A stretch of DNA of 64,000 bases from Nectonema munidae. Taxonomy: Eukaryota; Nematomorpha; Nectonematoida; Nectonematidae. The notes under the pieces were generated by a model. The model searched no databases. It was not told the origin of the DNA and saw only the letters and a program-made list of their open reading frames with translations. Position 1 is the first letter of the stretch. Each line of letters opens with the position of its first letter. A program made the translations under genes and the position numbers. The stretch is from NCBI GenBank assembly GCA_030549495.1, contig JAUIRK010000887.1, positions 62,001-126,000 on the forward strand. Direction: 5' to 3'. Below are positions 57,035 through 64,000 of the stretch, one piece after another.

Positions 57035-57237
57035 TGCACAGATAGAGCAACATTACCGATTATGTATGGACTAAAATGGTTACATGTAAGATGTGTGACA
57101 TTGGGAGGGACATTTCTGAGACCCCCCTGTGACGAGCAAAATTATTTCACTGGGGGGGGGGGGGGGGGGGAGGTTCGTTCTGTTATTGGAGAGAGGGGGG
57201 GGGGCTAATCCCCCTTACTTCGCACCCTGCTCTCTAC

Positions 57238-59715
57238 TTTCTGAGAACATCGACTCATTTTTAATTGATTCTGACAACTATCTATCTAAAATTCTTAACC
57301 CTACTTCTAACTTCATTGTTGGAGACTTCAACTTTAATCTACTCAAATATAAATAGATATTAAAATTTCTACCTTTTTGAATCTTCTTTATACCTCTAAT
57401 TTTTCCCTTCGATTTCTTCTGTAACTCGTCCCTCTTCCAAGATTATTCTTGATAATAATCCCATCAATGATACAGGATCAAAACTCATTTGTGATCGAAA
57501 CTCATTAATCAGACCATTTTCCTATTCTAACAACAATAATCTTATTTTGTAGTTCTTCTAACCCTTCCCATTTTTATAAAGTTGATTTTTTTAATAGATA
57601 TAAATTTTTCCACTTTTCTTCTACTTTTTCTTGGACTGATCTGCGTCATTCATCTAATAACGACCCTGAAATCTTATTAAATAATGTAATTAGTAAAATT
57701 GTTTCCCCCAGTCTCTTTCTACCACCAGCAAATCTTTGAATAACAAACCTAAATACAAAATTAAAAAGTCTGACTGGATAACTAATGATCTATTAACTTT
57801 GATTAAACAAAGAGATCTCTATAAAAAAATGAAAATGAACATCTTCAATTTACAGCTGAAAAATAAATTTATTTTTCTACGAAACAAAATAAAATATGAA
57901 ATTAAAAATGCTAAGAAAAAATACTTTGAGGAAGCCTTTTTTGAGAATTAAAATAATACTACTGTCATGTAAAAATGATCAATTCTTGCATTAAACCTCC
58001 GAAAAACCCTTTTAAGTCTCTTTATATTGGCGGAACTATTGCAACAAATGGAGTAAAAATAGCAAATAGTTTCAATGGCTAATTTCAATAATAGCACTGT
58101 ATCTAGTAGCGATGAATATTACCTTCAACTTTATCCTTCATCTTTTGACTTCCATCCTATTAGTGTGAATGATGTAATACTCGCTATCGATGCTCTTAAA
58201 AACAGCAAATGCAAAGATTTTTATGGTATATCTCCCTTTGAGTAAAATTAATCAAGAATCAGATGATAAAAATTTAGCTGAAAATGACCGATTTATATCA
58301 TTCAACCATATCCAGGATATTTGAAAGCTTAATTTACAACCTACCCATTACAATTTGGTTTTACCAAAGGTTACTCTACTAAACTTTTTCACTCTTATTT
58401 TATTGACAAAATCATAGGTGGGTGTGAACGGAAGAATTAAATTCTCTTTTGTTTTATTAACAAAGCTTTTGATTCGTTACAACATTCTTTCATTATTAAT
58501 AAACTGAAATTTTACAGTTTTTCTCCTTCTGTATTATTTTTTGAATCTTACTTCTCAAATACGCAACAGGCGGTGTATATCAATGATACTTTATCTTCTC
58601 TTCTCAAATCAGATGTGCCCGAAGGATCAATACTTTAGACTACTAACTTTAGACCTGTTAGACATTCCTAAAGCGGTTTATATAAACCTTTGGAAGCTAA
58701 CCTCATCAATTAAATTTTTATCTATAATTTTACTAATCTTGATCTATACAAAAATATGTATTTTCTTTTTATTAATGATCCTGTTAATGTTTGGAATAAA
58801 GTTCTTCTTCTTGGTCTATTGCTTTTCAATATCTCCATTAATGACCTTCCTATTTGTACAAATTCTGCTATTTTTCTTCTTTTTGCTGATGATGTCACTG
58901 TTTTGATCAAAAATAAACATCTTTCAAAGTACGATGTATCTGAGTGTCTTAACTCGATAACTCAGCGGTTTTATTTAAACGCTCTTCGAATAAACTCTAT
59001 AAAATCTTTATGCATGGACTTCTCTTATAATATTTTAGATAATTTTATTTATTCTTTATTAACTAAGTTTGAAATGATTATGGTTGATAAGTTAAACCTC
59101 CAAGGTTTAGTTATAATTATTTCTTTAACTTGGAAAGATCATATCAATCATTTAAACAAAAAACTTAGCTGTATAGTTGGTGTTTTAAAGCGCTGTAGAT
59201 ACTTATACTGTATAAATCGTTATTTTTATCAAGCTTACATTTCAGTATTATCAATTGGGGACACTCTTCCATATTTACTCTCTGCAGTATACAAGAGAAG
59301 GCTTTGCGATAATAAAACACGAGAATTTCTTGGCACACGCTTCACCCATCTTTAAAGAGCATTTATTATTAAAACTACCCTATATATATAAATTCAAGTC
59401 AGCTTTCCTTATCCAAAAGTACCTCAAATGTCTATTACCTGATATTTTTAACGGCATTATTTCTTTTAATTTTGAAAAACAAAGAACCTCTCCCAGGTTT
59501 CTCTCTTTTTTGCCTGGCCTTTTCTTTAGATTATCCAACTCTAAACAATCTCTACGCCATAAACTCGCAATGTTTTACAATTCGAACTCACATATTATTT
59601 CCTTCTACTCTTGCTCCTATTCTAAATTGAAAAATGATCTAAAAAATACATATCTTTCAGAGTATGAGTCTTCTTGCTCCATGTCTAACTGTTATACGAG
59701 TATGAGAGTTTGACT
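57238..59715 (+). pseudogene. LINE copy 2 ORF2, endonuclease end to C-terminus
   Basis: Continues SENIDSFLIDSDNYLSKIL and FIVGDFNFNLL, then a linker (KIKKSDWITNDLLTLIKQRD), a decayed reverse transcriptase with INDLPICTNSAIFLLFADDV, LNKKLSCIVGVLKRCRYL and a C-terminal part (59,255-59,713). At least six stops or frame changes by eye, more than in LINE copy 1, so it is the older of the two. Confidence 0.78.
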
Positions 59716-60109
59716 GGTTAAAAGCGGCAAGACTTTATTAGTTTTCTGTATCTATTCATTATTCATATTTTTTATATTTATGCTTACTCTTCTACCAATG
59801 TATTGTAAATATATATCTAATCTATATATTTTCGATAAATTTACTTACATACACCGTAATGTTTTATTTCTTTTACTCTTCAATGATTTTTTGTAAATAT
59901 TTTTATATACATAAGGTTGATCATCTCAGCGGCCCTTCGGCCTTTTGATTATCCTCCCATCCTATATCTTTTACCATGTCCAACAACTTAATTTTTCATT
60001 TTCTTGTTATTAACATTTATATTTTTTCATTTATTACTCTATTCAATTTCATGTATGTGAAATAAATTCTATTCATACACGCAACACTCACAAACATTTT
60101 ATATCTATA

Positions 60110-60360
60110 TTTGAAATGCACTCGTGTAACTTGTACACATGCAACTTGTTAAAGCTGTTGATTGTGCATCAGAAATTTTTTTTCAAATGGTGACCATGCG
60201 AGGAATAAGTTTTAAATGGATAACGTTGTCCTAGTTCTACCAATTACTCAAGTCTGAGTTGAAAGAACATTTTCTGCTTTAAAATATATTATGAATAAAG
60301 ATTCTTATGTGATAGGAAGTTTTATACTCAATTTTTGCTATCTATAAAGGCTGAAATGAA
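60110..60360 (+). pseudogene. hAT dimerisation-domain relic
   Basis: Plus strand reads LVLPITQV, a stop, then VERTFSALKYIMNKDSY, the hAT C-terminal motif (E-R-x-F-S-x-x). Only about 40 codons are recognisable. Directly follows LINE copy 2. Confidence 0.6.
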
Positions 60361-61284
60361 GATGCAAACATATACAAATTCCAAAATAGTTGCTACACAA
60401 TCAGAAATATATATTTATCCATTATTTTGATGGTATGCTTTTTTTCGAATTCTCCTACGTTTATCAATCATCTATTATTTGGATATGTTAACGTTTGGAA
60501 TATTTTTACACCAAATTACCATTTAATTTAAGACTTAATCATCATGTATGGGAGGTTTGATTTTTTCTATTCATATTTAAAACGTTTGAAAAAAAAACAT
60601 TTTCGACTGTAAATTAACCTGTTTCATTCTTATTTTGAAAGAAATGTTTGATCTGAAAACTCGCAAAGTTAAAGAGAGTTAAGAAGAATACGCCTATAAT
60701 AATCTGCGCTTATTATATATGTTCTTTCTAATTCTTTAAAATTTTTGAGTGTGGATTTGATTCTCAAAGTGAGTCTCAGCATTTCAACTTTATTTACTGC
60801 TAATAGAGGCTGAAATTGTTACTTCTAGATAAAAACACTTCATGCTACTTTTATCCTTTTTTATTATTTTAATTTTTGACCCCCATAAGATGCAAAGCCT
60901 TAGATTCATATCTATCTCCCATATTATTTGTTAAATCCTTTCTTTAAACTAAATTGCAACAAAGATCTTCGCAGGCAAACTTTTAAGGTGTATGCGCCAA
61001 ATATAGTGTTTTCTGAAGAGGATGAAGCGTTTTCATTTTTAAGCTTTTTCAACCAGATAGCAATCAGAATATTTCTACAATTAGTTTTCTTAAGTCCACT
61101 TAAGTTGTCAACCCATTAACTCAATCTTAAATAAAAAATATCATATACTATAAATAAAAATTTTATATTTCAAAAAAATAATTTTATCTTCATTCTTTAT
61201 TTTAAAACTGCATTTACTAGCCTTAGGTTTCCTCGTTATCAAATGCCTTAAAAAACGGACTAATTTTTAACATTGAAAGTCAGG
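60361..61284. other. AT-rich DNA, nothing recognised
   Basis: A short frame at 60,928-61,119 has no domain I know. No repeat boundaries. Confidence 0.45.
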
Positions 61285-61365
61285 AATGCGTCACTTCGCA
61301 TTATACAATGCGTCACTTCGCATTATACAATGCGTCACTTCGCATTATACAATGCGCCACTTCTT
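61285..61365. repeat. 22-bp tandem repeat, three full units and a part
   Basis: The unit aatgcgtcacttcgcattat plus ac repeats exactly at 61,285, 61,307 and 61,329, then a changed partial unit (gcgccacttc). Within the unit aatgcg and cgcatt are inverted, so each unit can fold. The following sequence ends in ttggccacctctg (about 61,382-61,394), like a hAT terminus read inward (cagaggtggccaa), so the array may sit inside a hAT-type element. Confidence 0.92.
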
Positions 61366-61399
61366 CCACATGCACCATGTGTTGGCCACCTCTGATTTA

Positions 61400-62357
61400 G
61401 GCTATGTCTAACTTGAGCGAAGGTATATTAAATCCTATATAAGTATTTAAGGGAATCAAAATGTTTGAAATATCTCCTCTTCTTATATCCAATTATATAT
61501 AATTTGATTGAACACTTTGCGTTTATATTTCCTAATATATATTTGTGTGGCAAGATATTGTTGAAATGGTACATGCAATTAACCAACGCTAAGTAAAGAC
61601 TTTAAGCTACGCACTTAAAAGTTAAACTATTAAAATCATTTTTTATGGCAACCAAATATACGTATACTCATCTTATAGTTTATAATAGATTGACATAACG
61701 ATGGATAAAGATTCAATATAGTATGCTATAACGTCGATGTCATTTTCTTTAAGCTTTGCTCAACTTAAAGCATATACTACTTTGCCTATAAGAGAAAACA
61801 AGGATGAGAGAAGTGAACACAATTAAGTATGATTTTTTCTCTATTATAATTGCTCCAAAAAATCATTAGGTATTCACTTAGATCTAACATACATAAATCT
61901 TTTTTTAATCTTCATTTACTTTATATAAAAAAGGAAAAATAAAAAAAGTTGCATACTGTACTAATAAAGCAGCAGATTTGGACGAAAAATGTTTAATTTT
62001 TACCGATTCAAGCGTGTACTTACAGATTCATAAAAATCCAAAATAATTTTTTAAAATTTTGGCTAATTATAATTAATACTTTTTAAATTATAATTATAAT
62101 TTTTTATTATCTATATTGGCTTAGTTACGTTTTTTACTAGACGAGTTTTGTTTAAAACCAGGGGAAACTAAGGTCAATCAATTTAATTTTGTATACATTC
62201 AATAAAAGTTGGCATAACTGATTTTATAGAAATGTAGTATTCTTTATGCTTTTTTGTAAAGTGAATAAATGAAAAAAAATTTTTTTTACATAAAATCAAA
62301 TTTCTAGTGCGTATATAGAAATAGAAGAATCACGTTGCAAATAATCGTTTTAAATTA
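61400..62357. other. AT-rich DNA, nothing recognised
   Basis: No open frame of note, no domain, no repeat boundary seen. Confidence 0.45.
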
Positions 62358-62689
62358 CAGTGCACCCTCGTTAACTCGGATATCAGATAAGTCGGACCGT
62401 GAATGAGAATACAAATGTTTGCCCTCATAGGCTTACAAGAGGTCATTTTTATTGCCTTTTTTAATTTCGCTTTGGCTTACAAGCAGCCATTTTATTTTTT
62501 CTACTCCATATGTAGTTCGCGGTCATTCTAAATTTTGACGTTATTCTAAAGCTTATTGTGGCTATAAATTCGTCCAATTGGAAATATTTTTTTCCACCAT
62601 ATATATATAGTAGACCCTCTGTTATGTCGGACAATCGACATAGTCGGACACCCTTCTCCCCCATGTAGTCCGACTTAACGAGGGTCTAG
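62358..62689. mobile_element. pogo/Tigger-type MITE
   Basis: Left end cagtgcaccctcgttaactc after TA; right end gacttaacgagggtctag before TA. Inverted CAGT/CTAG...ACCCTCGTTAA ends with TA target bases are pogo hallmarks. A second internal start (gtagaccctctgttatgtcg at about 62,609) suggests a nested or doubled end. 332 bp, non-coding. Confidence 0.8.
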
Positions 62690-63496
62690 TATTTCAAAAT
62701 TTAAAATAAACTTAGTTTTCTTTTGAATCTGTACATTTATTATTTTCAAAAATAAAGAATATATTTTCATAGAAAAAATTTATTTTTAAAAAGTCAGAAA
62801 GAAAATATTACTCACAAAATTTAATAAATTTGCAACTTTTTAGTTCACTATTTCACTTGTATTAAACACGCGTTTCCGTTTTATTGTGTTTTTTTCATTG
62901 ACTACTACAGCTCTTACTGTACCTGAGTGGACAATCTACTTTGGAGTGGAGGGGATTATGTGAGGGGTAGACAACTGGATTAGAGATAAACATGTGGGTG
63001 GACGAGATTATGATCAGGTGCAGGGATAGATAAATTTGGTTCGAAATAAAGGGTACTATTTAATCGAGCATGGTGGTTCAACTGGGTGCGCGAGATTTCA
63101 TCGACAGCTATATTCCATATTTTACATGTATATTAAATCTATTTTTTTGGGTTTGGGGGTGTTAGTATTTTGTTGTTTCTATTCTCGACAAAATCTTGAT
63201 TTGTTAATGAAATCTAGGGCTTTTGTCGAAAACTATATTACTGAACAATATTTTTTGTATATTAAATATTTATTTTGAGTTATTTCACTAGGGTGAGGGG
63301 CTGATAATTTTGTTTTTATTGTTGATAAAGTTTACACTATTTTATTTATATATTAAATATATATTTTCATTTTTTTGCGGGCCGATAAAATTTTGCTTTG
63401 TTGTCAACGAAATCTCGTGCTTCTGTCGACAATTTTTGGGAAGAATTCGTCAAAATTAGTACTTTGAATATAAGCCACTAATAATTCTTTTTTAAG
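62690..63496. other. AT-rich to mixed DNA, nothing recognised
   Basis: G-rich short stretches near 62,940-63,020 and 63,150; no domain or repeat end identified. Confidence 0.4.
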
Positions 63497-63714
63497 GCAT
63501 GAATATACTGATATACAAGTAATCGAAGAAATAGATGGCAATCCTGAAACTCTCCAAATTGACTTGTTAGGTACGTCATGGCAAGAAGTTGGACAAATCA
63601 AGTCCCATTCATCACCGCTGCTCCACAGTTCTCTACAGAAGATCAACAGACTTGAAGAAAGGATGAATCTTCATTCTTGCGGCGAAAACAGTTTCATGAT
63701 GAATATATTAATAA
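63497..63714 (+). CDS. Possible exon of an unidentified gene
   Basis: A 218-bp open stretch between a good acceptor (attcttttttaag) and a donor (ATAA|gtaacg), phase 1 at both ends. It encodes HEYTDIQVIEEIDGNPETLQ, then IDLLGTSWQEVGQIKSHSS, then LLHSSLQKINRLEERMNLHS and CGENSFMMNILI. The composition is less AT-rich than its surroundings and the peptide looks globular. I do not recognise the family; it could be host or transposon. Overlapping minus-strand frames (63,404-63,646 and 63,671-63,880) look less protein-like but cannot be excluded. Confidence 0.35.
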
Positions 63715-64000
63715 GTAACGTTTGGGCTTGGATTTTTCCGACCAATTCATGAAACTTCAAATCCTCTCTCACCACAAAGTTTCTCTTTTCTGATATTGCA
63801 TACATCGATGCAAGTGCAACGTATGCGCCATTCCAAGACTGAGCACCCCTAAAACAAACTAAAGAAATTTTTTGAGGCAAATTTGGAAGAATAAAGCAAA
63901 CAAGTCATCAGTCAAGTTAAGCGTTCCCACATGAAATCATTTATTCCTATTCTTCTTAACCCTATTCCTGATGGGCTATTTTTGATTACTAACTGACAAG

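Larger units (their letters stand above)
50507..57229. mobile_element. 6.7 kb hAT composite with perfect 8-bp target duplication
   Basis: The left end tagggtgcgaagta (50,507-50,520) and right end tacttcgcaccctg (57,216-57,229) pair at 13 of 14 bases. ctctctac lies on both sides (50,499-50,506 and 57,230-57,237). Removing the element plus one ctctctac restores the LINE reading (RFPSLLSENIDSF). A minus-strand hAT transposase relic lies inside at 54.7-56.1 kb. A MITE, a piggyBac gene and a foldback element are nested in it. Poly-G runs lie just inside both ends. Confidence 0.92.
49480..60085 (+). mobile_element. LINE copy 2, interrupted by a MITE and by a 6.7 kb hAT composite
   Basis: Pieces in order: ORF1 end (49,480-49,797), truncated MITE (49,798-49,973), ORF2 endonuclease start (50,040-50,506), hAT composite (50,507-57,229), endonuclease end (from 57,238), linker, reverse transcriptase (FADD at about 58,900) and C-terminus to 59,715, then a 3' end at aataaattctattc (about 60,061-60,075). 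The protein sense continues across the hAT insertion: NRTIFIHNFYRFPS on the left, then SENIDSFLIDSDNYL and NFIVGDFNFNLL on the right. The reverse transcriptase part has many stops. Confidence 0.85.

Noticed and set aside
61285-61365. Short regular repeats as a CRISPR array
   Set aside because: The units are directly adjacent with no spacers, and the genome is eukaryotic.
22697-63496. Further Notch exons (EGF1-4, signal peptide) to the right of 22.7 kb
   Set aside because: I scanned the minus strand by eye for EGF cysteine patterns with splice sites and found none; they probably lie beyond the window, though a very short exon could be missed.

Overview
This is an AT-rich eukaryotic (animal) window. 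It has small exons with GT/AG introns and a dense, varied load of decayed transposons. The only host gene I can identify is Notch, on the minus strand. Its EGF repeats align one-to-one with fly and human Notch as I remember them. The composition, very short introns beside very long ones, and the transposon mix (Merlin, piggyBac, hAT, MULE, pogo, several LINE types, Gypsy) suggest an arthropod. A parasitic copepod such as a sea louse is my guess, not something the sequence proves.

Region 1 (1-22,700): fifteen Notch exons read from 22,696 down to 951. They join in one reading frame of 836 complete codons covering EGF repeats 5 to 26, including the ligand-binding EGF11-12. Neither the start nor the stop lies in the window: EGF1-4 should lie beyond the right edge, and EGF26 onward, the LNR, transmembrane and ankyrin parts beyond the left edge. 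The first visible exon is only 70 bp and is separated from the next by a 12.6 kb intron. That intron holds a 4.2 kb Merlin-type element, itself interrupted by a 2.8 kb terminal-inverted-repeat (TIR) element of a transposase family I cannot name, plus small MITEs. LINE pieces lie in two other Notch introns.

Region 2 (22,700-32,500): long AT-rich DNA upstream of the first visible Notch exon. It contains a hAT MITE with a perfect 30-bp palindrome, a tRNA-derived SINE-like unit, a broken Gypsy fossil and a decayed hAT transposase.

Region 3 (32,500-47,300): a nearly full-length LINE with ORF1 (zinc knuckles) and ORF2 (endonuclease and reverse transcriptase) ending in a TTC-rich tail; a second LINE ORF1 piece; a second, GC-richer broken Gypsy fossil; a 44-bp minisatellite; a FLYWCH/MULE transposase relic; and a 5'-truncated LINE with an RNase H domain, strikingly poor in G on its coding strand and ending in a CTAC tail.

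Region 4 (47,300-60,400): a second full-type LINE, broken by a 6.7 kb hAT composite with a perfect 8-bp target duplication. Inside that composite sit a MITE, a piggyBac transposase gene (573 codons, two catalytic-region Asp-to-Asn changes and a shifted tail), the hAT's own broken transposase and a foldback element with its own target duplication. The order of insertion can be read directly.

Region 5 (60,400-64,000): a hAT relic, a 22-bp tandem repeat, a pogo-type MITE and one unidentified plausible plus-strand exon near 63.6 kb.
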